Shown: in pieces, positions 1 to 9,069 of the stretch
Layout of the letters: each line of letters begins with the position of its first letter
How positions within the stretch are numbered: position 1 is the first letter of the stretch
Assembly: GCF_000253295.1 (NCBI RefSeq)
Contig: NC_015717.1
Span: 2,852,001-2,916,000 of the forward strand
Reading direction: 5' to 3'
Source: Hyphomicrobium sp. MC1
Lineage (GTDB): Bacteria > Pseudomonadota > Alphaproteobacteria > Rhizobiales > Hyphomicrobiaceae
Length of the DNA: 64,000 bases
The notes under the pieces: model-generated
Database searches by the model: none
What the model was told of the DNA's origin: nothing
Seen by the model: only the letters and a program-made list of their open reading frames with translations
Made by a program: the position numbers and the translations under genes

Positions 1-41
1 ATTGTCCTGAGGACAAGTGAGGCGCCGTTCGCGCGCCCGTT

Positions 42-1076
42 TTAAGGCGTCGATGTCGGCGCGAGATACTTAAGCGCGGCGGTCGATGCCGCGCCGCCGA
101 TGACGCAGGGAATGCCCACCTCAACCTGTCCCAACGCACCGGCAGCGACACAGCCGAGCGCCAGCACAGTCTGCCCGGCCTGACCCCACCAGTTGTAATT
201 GCGAAGGCTCTCGGGACCCTGGGCTTTGAGCTGATCGATCGACGCCAGCGCATCCTTGCGCAGTTTGGCGAGTTCATAGGACTCGGCCGCGTCGATCACT
301 TCGGCAAGCGGCTTGCGCAGTTTGGGATCGACGTCGGCCGAAATCTTTTTCAACATTCGCAGCAAATCATCGTTGCGGGCGGCGTTCTGCGCCAGCGTCC
401 ACTTCGCCATCGCGCCGATTGTCAGATAATCGACCTTGTCCTTATCGAGCGATAATTCGAGTGCGGTAACGATGCGCCGGACTGGGGCTTCCCAGCCGGT
501 CGCAAAGTAATAGCCCCAGTTCAAATCGATGACGCTGGAGTCATCCTTGATCGACATCTCCGTCAGCGTCGGCTTATTGCCGTAGAGATACTTTTCGATC
601 AGCACTCTGCGGGCAGGCATACGCTCGACGTATTTCTTCAGGGTATCGCGCCAACGCGGCAGGCCGGAATACGCGATGCCCTTGATCACGAGCACCTGAT
701 CTTCCGGCGGGAGCGGAAACATCTTCGTTATCAGTTCGTCGGCGATCCGTGGGTTAGCGCCCAGCACGCCGGCGACGAAGCCGATGTAGACGCCGGACTG
801 ATCGGTATCTCTCGTCACGCCGAAATCCGACATTGCCTTCACGGCTTGCGGCAGGCGTTGAGGATCAGGATTCTTGCGGTAATCGTTGATCCACTTGAGA
901 AGCTCTTGCGAATTCTCAAACGGCTTCGAGGCCTTGCCCTTTGTACGTTTTGCGTGCGCGGGATCTTTCGCGGGCCTCGACAGCGTGAAGTCTTGCACTT
1001 TCACGGGCCTCGCCGTCGCAAATGCCGGCAGGACAATGAGGTAGCTTAAGCCAAGAATGGCGATGACGCGACGCAT
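42..1076 (-). CDS. Exported hypothetical protein
   Basis: I do not recognise this 344-residue protein. It opens with a signal peptide (MRRVIAILGLSYLIVLPAFA, then a TARP cleavage region), followed by a Lys-rich stretch and a mainly helical body with no catalytic motif I can name. Near the C-terminus (about residues 300-335) is a Gly/Ala-rich hydrophobic segment with two Cys, which could be a membrane-associated hairpin. It is transcribed away from uvrC, with 134 bases between the two starts, so the two share a divergent intergenic region but not an operon. It is probably periplasmic or membrane-anchored. The coding call is firm because of the long open frame, clear signal peptide and typical codon use; the function is unknown. 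Confidence 0.8.
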   Translation of the reverse strand: MRRVIAILGLSYLIVLPAFATARPVKVQDFTLSRPAKDPAHAKRTKGKASKPFENSQELLKWINDYRKNPDPQRLPQAVKAMSDFGVTRDTDQSGVYIGFVAGVLGANPRIADELITKMFPLPPEDQVLVIKGIAYSGLPRWRDTLKKYVERMPARRVLIEKYLYGNKPTLTEMSIKDDSSVIDLNWGYYFATGWEAPVRRIVTALELSLDKDKVDYLTIGAMAKWTLAQNAARNDDLLRMLKKISADVDPKLRKPLAEVIDAAESYELAKLRKDALASIDQLKAQGPESLRNYNWWGQAGQTVLALGCVAAGALGQVEVGIPCVIGGAASTAALKYLAPTSTP

Positions 1077-1210
1077 GACACCCCCCTCGGCGCATCGTTG
1101 TTCCCTGAACTTTCAATGAAATTGGACACCACGCCCTCGGCATGGTGATTTTGTGGCGCAGCATGCAATGCCTTGCTTGACCTTGGCGGCGGCCCAATTT
1201 TAGGTGCGCC

Positions 1211-3202
1211 ATGACCGAAGAACCCGCGACATTGACATCCCCCCCGGAAACGCCCGCAAAGACAGGGCCCGAGGTCATTGCGGCCTATCTCAAGCTGCTG
1301 CCGCAGAGCCCCGGCGTATATCGAATGCTCGATACGGACGGCGAGGTGATCTATGTCGGCAAGGCGAGGTCGCTCAAAGCCCGTGTCTCCAATTACGCCC
1401 GGCTCAACGGCCATACGAACCGCATCGCACGGATGATCCTTTCGACGGCGTCGATGGAGTTCGTATCGGTACGTACCGAAGCCGAGGCGTTGCTGCTTGA
1501 AGCGAACCTCATCAAGCGCTTCCGGCCTCGCTTCAACGTTCTGATGCGCGACGACAAGTCGTTTCCTTACATTCTCATCGGCCGGGACCACGGCGCTCCG
1601 GCCGTCATGAAGCATCGCGGCGCACGCAACCGCAAAGGCAGATACTTCGGACCATTCGCCTCGGCTGGCGCCGTCAGCCGCACCGTCAACATGCTGCAAC
1701 GCGCGTTTCTTCTGCGCTCATGCTCCGACAGTGTCTACGACAGCCGCACGCGGCCGTGCCTGCTTTATCAGATCAAGCGTTGCTCGGCGCCGTGCACCGG
1801 AGAGATCAGCCTCGACGATTACGGCAGGCTCGTCGATGAAGCCGAAAGTTTCCTCAGCGGCGAAAGCCAGACTGTCCGCGAGATGTATCAACGGCTGATG
1901 GCGGAGGCCGCGGAGAAGCTCGAATTCGAGACCGCCGCAACGTATCGCAACCGTCTGTGGGCGCTGGCGCATGTCACGGCCGATCAGTCGATCAATCCGG
2001 AAGGCGTCGAAGAAGCCGACGTGTTTGCCGCCTACCAGGACGGCGGACAGACATGCATTCAGGTGTTCTTCTTCCGCACCGGACAGAACTGGGGCAATCG
2101 CGCCTACTATCCGAAAGCGGATCGCTCGCTGAATGTCGAGGACGTACTCGATAGCTTCATCGCGCAGTTTTACGACGATAAGCCCGTGCCGCGCCTGATC
2201 CTGATCTCGCACGATATCCCGAACCGCGAACTGCTGGCCGAAGCGTTGACGACAAAGGCGGAGCGCAAGGTTGAAATTCGCGTGCCGTCGCGCGGCACCA
2301 AATCGACGCTCGTCGAACATGCGCTTGCGAACGCCCGCGAAGCGCTTGGCCGAAAGCTCGCGGAAAGCTCATCGCAGGCGCGTCTGCTCGAAGGTGTAGC
2401 GGAGCGGTTCTCGCTTGCGGCCGTGCCGCGCCGCATCGAGGTTTTCGACAACAGCCATATCTCCGGCACCAATGCCGTCGGAGGCATGATCGTCGCGGGG
2501 CCGGAAGGGTTCGTCAAAGGCCAGTATCGCAAGTTCAACATCAAGTCGCCGGAGACAACGCCGGGCGACGACTACGCGATGATGCGCGAGGTCCTGACGC
2601 GCCGCTTCAAGCGCATTGCGGAAGCCGAGGTGCTGGACGAGATCGAGACTGAGGTCGAAGAGATTGCCTCAGACGTCAGCGGTGGTCCGCTTTCGCCCAT
2701 TGTCGACGATCCGGATGACACCGCAGATGAACGCGCGTTTCCAGACAAGCCCGATCTCGTCCTGATCGACGGCGGCCTGGGGCAGCTTTCGGTCGCGCGC
2801 GAAGTCTTGGCCGGTTTCGGGTTGCACGACATCGCATTGATCGGTGTCGCAAAAGGTCCGGATCGCGATGCAGGCCGCGAACATTTCCACATTCCTGGGC
2901 GCGACCGGCCGATCATGCTTGAAGCGAAGGACCCGGTGCTCTACTTCGTGCAACGCCTGCGTGACGAAGCACATCGGTTTGCGATCGGCACGCACAGGGC
3001 GAAGCGTGCGAAATCGCTCGGCGCCAATCCGCTCGACGAGATCGAGGGCGTTGGGCCCACGCGTAAGCGGGCGCTTCTGAAACACTTCGGCTCGGCCAAG
3101 GCGGTGTCACGCGCCGGTGTCGAAGACTTGAAGGCTGTCGATGGAATCTCGGCCGATATGGCCAAAAAAATCTACGACTTTTTCCACGAGCGGGCGGGAT
3201 AG
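1211..3202 (+). CDS. uvrC: UvrABC system protein C (excinuclease subunit)
   Basis: UvrC makes both incisions around bulky DNA lesions in nucleotide excision repair, acting with UvrA and UvrB in the cytoplasm. At 663 residues it is normal for alphaproteobacteria. The GIY-YIG nuclease domain lies at about residues 34-110 (SPGVYRML, then VIYVGKARSLKARV). The UVR helix that binds UvrB is near residue 230, the RNase H-like second nuclease domain spans about 400-560 (EVFDNSHISGT, LVLIDGGLGQL), and the C-terminal helix-hairpin-helix ends the protein (EGVGPTRKRALLKHFG). A short acidic insertion before LVLIDGG is usual in this class. The chosen ATG begins MTEEPATLT; it has no strong Shine-Dalgarno. 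The mscS-like, pgsA and moa genes follow on the same strand. Confidence 0.96.
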   Translation: MTEEPATLTSPPETPAKTGPEVIAAYLKLLPQSPGVYRMLDTDGEVIYVGKARSLKARVSNYARLNGHTNRIARMILSTASMEFVSVRTEAEALLLEANLIKRFRPRFNVLMRDDKSFPYILIGRDHGAPAVMKHRGARNRKGRYFGPFASAGAVSRTVNMLQRAFLLRSCSDSVYDSRTRPCLLYQIKRCSAPCTGEISLDDYGRLVDEAESFLSGESQTVREMYQRLMAEAAEKLEFETAATYRNRLWALAHVTADQSINPEGVEEADVFAAYQDGGQTCIQVFFFRTGQNWGNRAYYPKADRSLNVEDVLDSFIAQFYDDKPVPRLILISHDIPNRELLAEALTTKAERKVEIRVPSRGTKSTLVEHALANAREALGRKLAESSSQARLLEGVAERFSLAAVPRRIEVFDNSHISGTNAVGGMIVAGPEGFVKGQYRKFNIKSPETTPGDDYAMMREVLTRRFKRIAEAEVLDEIETEVEEIASDVSGGPLSPIVDDPDDTADERAFPDKPDLVLIDGGLGQLSVAREVLAGFGLHDIALIGVAKGPDRDAGREHFHIPGRDRPIMLEAKDPVLYFVQRLRDEAHRFAIGTHRAKRAKSLGANPLDEIEGVGPTRKRALLKHFGSAKAVSRAGVEDLKAVDGISADMAKKIYDFFHERAG

Positions 3203-3323
3203 TCGCGGGAACTCTTTAAAGGCTAGCCAGCTGCACACCGTCCGCCCTAATTTCGCGGCACTTGAGGGCGATGGGCCATCTCCCTTTTGCTCAATTCACT
3301 TTCTAAAGGCTCCAGTTCTGCCG

Positions 3324-6167
3324 ATGCTCAGACGTGCACTTGCAATCGCCACCTTAGCCATTCTCTTCGCGGTACCGCGGGCCGATGCCCAGGACGCCAC
3401 TATGAACGGCTGGGCGCCGGTTGCCGATCCCGTCAAGGAAACGAAGGAAGCCCCGGCTCAGCCGCAGGCGCAGGCCACGACGCAGGCACAGCCCGTCGCT
3501 CCGGCGCAATCTGCGGCACAGCCTGCACAATCGGCGGCGCCCGCTCAAACCATCACGCCGGCGCAACAGCCAGCCGCGGCGGCTCCAGCGGCCCAGCCAG
3601 CGCCTGCGGCACCCGCCGCAGCACCTCCGCCTGCCGCGGCGCAAACACCCGCTGCAGCCGCTCCTGCGGCGACTGCAGCCCCAGCGGCGCCTGCGGCAGC
3701 GGTTCCAGCAGCAGCGGCCCCCGCTGCGGCGGCTCCCACTGCAACAGCTCCGGCGGCTGGGGCTCCGGCAACGCCTGCTCAGGCTGCGGCACCCGCCCAG
3801 GCCGCAGCACCCGCTCCGACAGCACCAGCTGCGCCTCCGTCCCCGCCCGCGGTTTCTCAGGAGGTCAACGCGGAGATCACCAATCTCGTCGGCCAGATGG
3901 ACGGGGCGGAGAAATCGCTTTCGAACATCTCGAACGCCGACGACGACCTCGGGCAATTGCGCGACAAGCTCGACGCGGTCATTTCAAAGACAACGGAAAC
4001 CGCAGATTCATTGCGTCCGCGCTTGTCCGACATTCAAACGCAGATCAAGCGGCTTGGTCCGCCGCCCGCGAAGGATCAACCGTCGGAAACGCCAGCCGTT
4101 GCGGGGGAACGGTCACGGCTCGATGCGCGCGAGGCGGACGTCTCGGGAGCCATCAAGACGCTCGAAAACACTTGGTGGCGCGCCCGACAGGCGATCGACA
4201 AGATCACCGAGCTGCGCCTCAAAATGTTCGTGCGCAGCCTCACTGAGCAGATGACGAGTCCGGTCTTTCCCGAGTTCTGGAACGACTTCCACAGGCACAG
4301 AGAGGCCATTCAGTGGCGCCTTGATTATAACGCGCGGGACTGGTGGAACGCTGTTACCGGACAGAAGACGAGTGCCCTGATCCTGCTCGTCGCAGTCATC
4401 GGTCTCTATCTGCTGCTCAAGACCGTGGTCGTTTCTATCACGCGCTATCGGGCCCCTCCGAATTCAACCCCGCCGACGTTCTTCCAGCGGGCAGCTTCCG
4501 CCGCATGGATCGCGCCGGTACGGGCTATTCCCGGTGTTGCAGCAGCCTTCCTGGCCTATGGCGGCCTCGAATATCTTGGACTGCTCTATTATCCGACCGC
4601 CGCCCCGGTGGGTGTGGCCCTTCTTGAAACATCGCTGGTATTCGTGGCGGTGTCCGCGCTGGTCATTACAGTCTTTGCGCCGCGCAGTCATGAGCGGCGG
4701 CTGATGCACCTTTCCGATCGCAGCGCGCGGCGCATCTCGCGGCTTCTCGTCATACTGGCGCTGATCTATTCGATCGATCTCTTCCTGTCGAAGTTCGCGC
4801 AGGTTCTGTATTTGCCGCTTTCGATGAGCGTGGCGCAGTCACTGTTCACGAGCATTGCGTTCGCGCTTGTACTGATCGGCCTCCTGCTGACGCCCTTCGA
4901 GTCCAACCAAATGACGCGCACGCGTCCGGTTTCGCGCAGTGAGCCGCTGTGGCTCAAGCTGCCGCTATGGGTTGCGGCGTTGTCCATCATCGGCCTTTGC
5001 CTCACGGGCTACATCGCGCTCGGCCGGTTCCTGGCGCAGCAATTGGTCATGACCGGTGTTGTCGGACTCGTAGCGATGCTTCTGATCCTCGCAATCCGTG
5101 CCTTTACGCGCGGCAGCACAACGTCGCGAGGACATATCAGCGAGCTTCTCGAAGCTCGGATGGGCTTCGATGACGTCCGCCGCAAGCAGCTCGGCTGGCT
5201 GACGGAAACCGCGCTGACCCTGGGCGTAGCTCTGATCACGGTGCCAGTGCTCCTGCTGCAGTGGGGTTTTTCGGCTCCTGACATTCGCGACTGGATGCAA
5301 CGGGCATTCTTCGGCTTCGAAGTCGGCTCGATCCGCATCTCTATCGTGCGAATCCTGATTGGCATCGCGCTTTTCATCGCGGTGGTCGTCGCCACCCGAA
5401 TGATCCAGCGGCGTTTGCGCGAGAACATTCTCATCGCGCCGAAAATGGACCCAGGCATCGCGAACTCCATCGACACTGCGGTCGGCTATGCCGGTACGGC
5501 GCTCGCCGCCGTGATGGCGATCTCTTACGCCGGGTTCAACATTACAAACCTCGCGATCGTCGCCGGTGCGTTGTCGGTCGGTATCGGTTTCGGCCTGCAG
5601 TCGATCGTTAATAACTTTGTCTCGGGCCTTATTCTCCTGATCGAGCGGCCGATCAAAGTCGGCGACTGGATCGTCGTCGGCAGCGAACAGGGGACGGTGA
5701 GAAGCATTTCGGTCCGTTCGACCGAGATTGAAACATTCGACCGCGCAAGCCTCATCGTGCCGAATTCCGAACTCATTACCGGCCGTGTCTTGAACTGGAC
5801 GCACCGCAGCGCGCTCGGCCGAGTGGTGCTGAAATTTTCTGCCGGGGCCGAGATCGATCCCCGGCTCGTCCTGCCGATCCTCAACGAATGCGCTGCGCGG
5901 CATCCTACGATCCTGCGGGAACCGGCCCCGCTGGCGACGTTTGACGGCTATACGCCGACGACGACCGAATACACCCTGCGGATCATGCTTCCCGACATTA
6001 CGCATTCACTGAAGGTCCAATCGGACCTTCGGATTGCAGTCTACGAGGCGTTCCGTAAGGCCGGCATTGTCAGTCGACAGGCTTTCGCACCGCCAGCTGC
6101 CGTGTCCCCCCCACCGCCACCCGATCCTGTGCCTCCCCCGGTTCCGGCTTCGGCCGCGGCGTCATAA
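3324..6167 (+). CDS. Large MscS-family mechanosensitive channel with Ala/Pro-rich periplasmic region
   Basis: This is an inner-membrane channel of the MscS superfamily, in the long group with an N-terminal periplasmic region (DUF3772-like). The ATG at 3324 gives a clean signal peptide (MLRRALAIATLAILFAVPRA-DAQ). An upstream in-frame ATG at 3141 lies inside uvrC and would bury that signal, so I rejected it. Residues about 50-180 are low-complexity Ala/Pro/Gln. About 180-335 is helical, then from about 350 there are some eleven membrane spans. The MscS pore and beta domain follows (AGALSVGIGFGLQSI near 745-760, then a GDWIVV stretch). The tail is Pro-rich. The role is presumably release of solutes on hypo-osmotic shock. 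Confidence 0.9.
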   Translation: MLRRALAIATLAILFAVPRADAQDATMNGWAPVADPVKETKEAPAQPQAQATTQAQPVAPAQSAAQPAQSAAPAQTITPAQQPAAAAPAAQPAPAAPAAAPPPAAAQTPAAAAPAATAAPAAPAAAVPAAAAPAAAAPTATAPAAGAPATPAQAAAPAQAAAPAPTAPAAPPSPPAVSQEVNAEITNLVGQMDGAEKSLSNISNADDDLGQLRDKLDAVISKTTETADSLRPRLSDIQTQIKRLGPPPAKDQPSETPAVAGERSRLDAREADVSGAIKTLENTWWRARQAIDKITELRLKMFVRSLTEQMTSPVFPEFWNDFHRHREAIQWRLDYNARDWWNAVTGQKTSALILLVAVIGLYLLLKTVVVSITRYRAPPNSTPPTFFQRAASAAWIAPVRAIPGVAAAFLAYGGLEYLGLLYYPTAAPVGVALLETSLVFVAVSALVITVFAPRSHERRLMHLSDRSARRISRLLVILALIYSIDLFLSKFAQVLYLPLSMSVAQSLFTSIAFALVLIGLLLTPFESNQMTRTRPVSRSEPLWLKLPLWVAALSIIGLCLTGYIALGRFLAQQLVMTGVVGLVAMLLILAIRAFTRGSTTSRGHISELLEARMGFDDVRRKQLGWLTETALTLGVALITVPVLLLQWGFSAPDIRDWMQRAFFGFEVGSIRISIVRILIGIALFIAVVVATRMIQRRLRENILIAPKMDPGIANSIDTAVGYAGTALAAVMAISYAGFNITNLAIVAGALSVGIGFGLQSIVNNFVSGLILLIERPIKVGDWIVVGSEQGTVRSISVRSTEIETFDRASLIVPNSELITGRVLNWTHRSALGRVVLKFSAGAEIDPRLVLPILNECAARHPTILREPAPLATFDGYTPTTTEYTLRIMLPDITHSLKVQSDLRIAVYEAFRKAGIVSRQAFAPPAAVSPPPPPDPVPPPVPASAAAS

Positions 6168-6295
6168 CGAATTCCTGCGGCTTTCTGCCCTGAGCCGTTC
6201 ACCATCGGCGCGCACTTTGCTCACTGGGGATTGACGGCCCGGCGGTGCTGCGGCTACCCAAAACCATGGATCACGTCGCGCACCGCTCGCTGTCA

Positions 6296-6853
6296 ATGAG
6301 CCTGCCCAATATCCTAACTTACGGACGGATTGCGGCCGTGCCCGTGCTTGCGGGCGTGCTGTTCTTCGGGACGGGCGAAATTGCGCGCTGGCTGGCGTTC
6401 GCGATTTTCGTTGCCGCCTGCGTAACAGACTGGCTCGACGGCTATCTGGCCCGGATCTGGGAGCAGCAGTCCAATCTCGGCCGGATGCTGGACCCGATCG
6501 CCGACAAGCTGCTGGTCGGGGCGACGCTCCTCATGCTGGTCTATACGGACACCATTGGCAGCTGGTCGATCTGGGCGGCTCTGACGATCCTGTCGCGCGA
6601 GATCCTGGTGTCGGGCCTACGCGAGTTTCTGGCAGAGCTGAATGTCAAGGTGCATGTGACGCAGCTTGCCAAATGGAAAACGGCGGTCCAGTTCGTGGCG
6701 CTTGCGATCCTGCTGGCCGGGCCGGCCGCTGAGAAGCTGCTCCCCGGCACGACCCTGGCCGGAATGGTGCTGCTTTGGGTGGCGGCGCTCCTTACGCTTC
6801 TGACCGGCTATGACTATCTGAAGGCCGGTATCCGCCACGCGATCTATCGCTGA
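6296..6853 (+). CDS. pgsA: CDP-diacylglycerol--glycerol-3-phosphate 3-phosphatidyltransferase
   Basis: PgsA makes phosphatidylglycerol-phosphate from CDP-diacylglycerol and glycerol-3-phosphate, the committed step to phosphatidylglycerol and cardiolipin, in the inner membrane. The CDP-alcohol phosphotransferase signature is intact: DWLDGYLAR followed by GRMLDPIADK. Four or more hydrophobic spans follow. Three in-frame ATGs exist (6245, 6266, 6296). I chose 6296, which begins MSLPNILTYGR and gives 185 residues, because the conserved family N-terminus starts there; none has a convincing ribosome site. The next gene, moaD, begins 7 bases after the stop, so pgsA-moaD-moaE is likely one transcript. 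Confidence 0.93.
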   Translation: MSLPNILTYGRIAAVPVLAGVLFFGTGEIARWLAFAIFVAACVTDWLDGYLARIWEQQSNLGRMLDPIADKLLVGATLLMLVYTDTIGSWSIWAALTILSREILVSGLREFLAELNVKVHVTQLAKWKTAVQFVALAILLAGPAAEKLLPGTTLAGMVLLWVAALLTLLTGYDYLKAGIRHAIYR

Positions 6854-6860
6854 GCCTGAC

Positions 6861-7139
6861 ATGACCGACAGACAATCAGCCCCCGAAGTGACGCTTCGCT
6901 ATTTTGCGTGGTTGCGCGAGCGCGCGGGCGTCAGCGAGGAGCGTCTGAGGCTGCCGGCCGATATCGTGACGGTCCGCGATCTGCTACTCTGGCAGGCGCG
7001 CCGTGGGCAACCGTTCGATCAGGCGTTTGCCAAGCCCGAAGCAATCCGTGTCGCCATCGACCATGCCCATGTGAAGCCGACGGCGGCCGTCGGCAATGCT
7101 CGCGAGATCGCCTTCTTTCCGCCCGTAACGGGAGGTTGA
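6861..7139 (+). CDS. moaD: Molybdopterin synthase small subunit MoaD
   Basis: MoaD is the ubiquitin-fold sulfur carrier of molybdopterin synthase. Its C-terminal glycine is thiocarboxylated and donates sulfur to precursor Z in molybdenum cofactor synthesis. The 92-residue length is typical and the protein ends in the required Gly-Gly (FPPVTGG). The N-terminus carries the usual strand and loop, VTLRYFAWLRERAG. It sits between pgsA and moaE with only 4 bases to the moaE start, which supports co-translation with its partner subunit. Confidence 0.94.
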   Translation: MTDRQSAPEVTLRYFAWLRERAGVSEERLRLPADIVTVRDLLLWQARRGQPFDQAFAKPEAIRVAIDHAHVKPTAAVGNAREIAFFPPVTGG

Positions 7140-7143
7140 TGCC

Positions 7144-7608
7144 GTGACCGTTCGGGTCTCCACCGACGATTTCGATATTTCCGAGGAGATGGCGAAACTC
7201 TCGGACGGCGACACGGCCATTGGTGGCGTGGCGCTTTTCGTCGGCAAGGTTCGCGGCGACGTTAAAGGCCAGCCCCTCGTCTCAATGACGCTCGAACACT
7301 ATCCGGGCATGACGGAAGCGGAACTCGCACGCATCGAGACGGAAGCTTGCGCGCGCTTCAAGCTTTCGGCGTCGCTGATCATACATCGGGTCGGCGAACT
7401 CAAGCCTGGCGACAACATCGTGCTCGTCATCGCCTGCGCGCCGCACCGGCAGGATGCGTTCGCGGGCGCCGAGTATCTGATGGATTATCTCAAGACGCGC
7501 GCGCCTTTCTGGAAAAAGGAAACGCTTGGCGACGGCAGCGCGCAGTGGGTCGATGCCCGCGAAAGCGATGAGGATGCCGCCGCGGCGTGGGCTCTAACGA
7601 GCAAATAG
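7144..7608 (+). CDS. moaE: Molybdopterin synthase catalytic subunit MoaE
   Basis: MoaE is the large subunit of molybdopterin synthase. Two copies bind two MoaD and insert the dithiolene sulfurs. The 154-residue sequence has the family core GVALFVGKVR, then LEHYPGMTE, HRVGELKPGD and the CAPHRQDAF stretch, with the active-site lysine region FWKKE close to the C-terminus. The start is GTG (GTGACCGTT), four bases after the moaD stop. No other frame offers a better initiation site. Confidence 0.95.
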   Translation: MTVRVSTDDFDISEEMAKLSDGDTAIGGVALFVGKVRGDVKGQPLVSMTLEHYPGMTEAELARIETEACARFKLSASLIIHRVGELKPGDNIVLVIACAPHRQDAFAGAEYLMDYLKTRAPFWKKETLGDGSAQWVDARESDEDAAAAWALTSK

Positions 7609-7788
7609 ATTTTCGAGGCTTCGATAGCTGGCATTTTAGCGCGGCAGTTAACGGCCGCTTAACCGGCTGGGCCGGATAACCTTAATCCTTGTGCCACTTT
7701 GACCGCCAAAACGCCATCTTCCGTAGGCATACAGATCGTATCTGTGGCGCACGGGCTGGGTGGGCGCGCCTTGGGGGAAACGGAACGA

Positions 7789-9069
7789 ATGCGTAGTTTG
7801 GCTCGACGCGCATTGAGCGGCGTCTTCGCGGCAGTCATTGCCGCCGCCGCGATGTGCCCCGCCTACGCCGATGAGTTGCAGGTCGCCGCAACGGCGGCGA
7901 CGGCCGTGCCCGCACCAATGCCGGTTGCCGCACATCGCATCACCGGCACACGCTTCGTCATCGGCCTCGACAGCAAAGTCAAATACCAGATCTTCTCGCT
8001 TTCGAACCCGAACCGGGTCGTGATCGAGTTGCCGGAGGTCAACGTCCGTCTGCCGGAACTCAATGGCAAGACACCCGTCGGCCTCGTCCGCAGCGTGCGC
8101 GCCGGTCTCGCAGCAGCGGGAAAAATGCGCGTCGTGATCGGTGTCACGCAGCCCGTCGTCGTCGAGAATTCCGAGATTTCCAAAGACGACAAGGGGCACT
8201 ACCGAATTTCTCTCGCGATCCTTCCGGCCGGCGCGGCGCTTAAAGGCGACGTCAAAGGCGTGGCAACACGGACGGGGCTTGCACCTCTCAGCATCCAGCC
8301 GCCGCTTCCCCGTCTTGCCGAAAGCCCCAAGGAACGGGCCGCGCGAACGTTCAAGCCGATCATCGTGCTCGATCCGGGGCACGGCGGCTATGACTCGGGC
8401 GCGGAGAAGCGCGGCATCGTCGAAAAGAACGTCGTCCTGGCGTTCGGATTGGTGTTGCGCGATCTGCTTGAGAAGACCGGCCGCTACAAAGTGCTGATGA
8501 CGCGCAGCGACGACACGTTCATCCCGCTCGACGAGCGGACGCGCTTTGCCGAAAAAAACAAGGCGAACCTTTTTATCGCGATCCACGCCGATTATTCCGA
8601 CGGCGGTTCGCGTGCACGCGGCGCAACGATCTATTCGCTGCGTGACGGTGTCGCCAAAAAGCTTGAACGGTCCGCGAAAGGCGAAATCGCACGCAACGTG
8701 CTGTCGCCGGACGAGATCGACACCGTCAAGAGCGTCAACGGTGACGTCAATGCCGTGAGAGACATTCTTGCGGATCTCGCCGATCGCGACGTTGAGCTGA
8801 CGCACGAACGCACGGGCATGTTCGCCAAGTCGGTGATCGAGAACATGGGTGAAAGCACGCCGCTTCGCGATGAGCCGGAGCAGCAAGCCGCTTTCCGCGT
8901 TCTGAAGACGGCCCAGTTCCCGTCCGTGCTGATCGAGCTGGCCTATGTGACCAATCCGAAAGACGCGAGCAACCTCAAGTCGGATGAATGGCGCGAGAAA
9001 GTCGCGCAGTCGATAGTCGCCGCCATCGACAACTACTTCTCACGCGACATCGCCAGATTGCCTATGTAG
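7789..9069 (+). CDS. N-acetylmuramoyl-L-alanine amidase with AMIN domain (AmiC type)
   Basis: This is a periplasmic zinc amidase that cuts the amide bond between N-acetylmuramic acid and the stem peptide, normally to split septal peptidoglycan at division. The ATG at 7789 follows a GGGGGAAACGGAA ribosome site and opens a signal peptide (MRSLARRALSG, cleavage after AYA). An upstream TTG at 7699 would hide it. An AMIN domain lies at about residues 40-140 and Amidase_3 at about 190-420. Zinc ligands and catalytic residues are visible: DPGHGG near 195, GIVEKN, FIAIHAD and VLIELAYVTN. AmiC-like enzymes usually need an EnvC-type activator, which is not in the window. Confidence 0.92.
   Translation: MRSLARRALSGVFAAVIAAAAMCPAYADELQVAATAATAVPAPMPVAAHRITGTRFVIGLDSKVKYQIFSLSNPNRVVIELPEVNVRLPELNGKTPVGLVRSVRAGLAAAGKMRVVIGVTQPVVVENSEISKDDKGHYRISLAILPAGAALKGDVKGVATRTGLAPLSIQPPLPRLAESPKERAARTFKPIIVLDPGHGGYDSGAEKRGIVEKNVVLAFGLVLRDLLEKTGRYKVLMTRSDDTFIPLDERTRFAEKNKANLFIAIHADYSDGGSRARGATIYSLRDGVAKKLERSAKGEIARNVLSPDEIDTVKSVNGDVNAVRDILADLADRDVELTHERTGMFAKSVIENMGESTPLRDEPEQQAAFRVLKTAQFPSVLIELAYVTNPKDASNLKSDEWREKVAQSIVAAIDNYFSRDIARLPM

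Noticed and set aside
3545..3825. Ala/Pro-rich short frames and possible tandem repeats
   Set aside because: They are shadows of the low-complexity linker in the MscS-type gene. The repeated GCGGCACC-like units are irregular and not a CRISPR or tandem array.
7648..8886. Minus-strand open frame of 412 codons
   Set aside because: It mirrors the cell-wall amidase gene, whose zinc-site motifs are intact; the mirror frame has His/Arg-rich composition without a domain.
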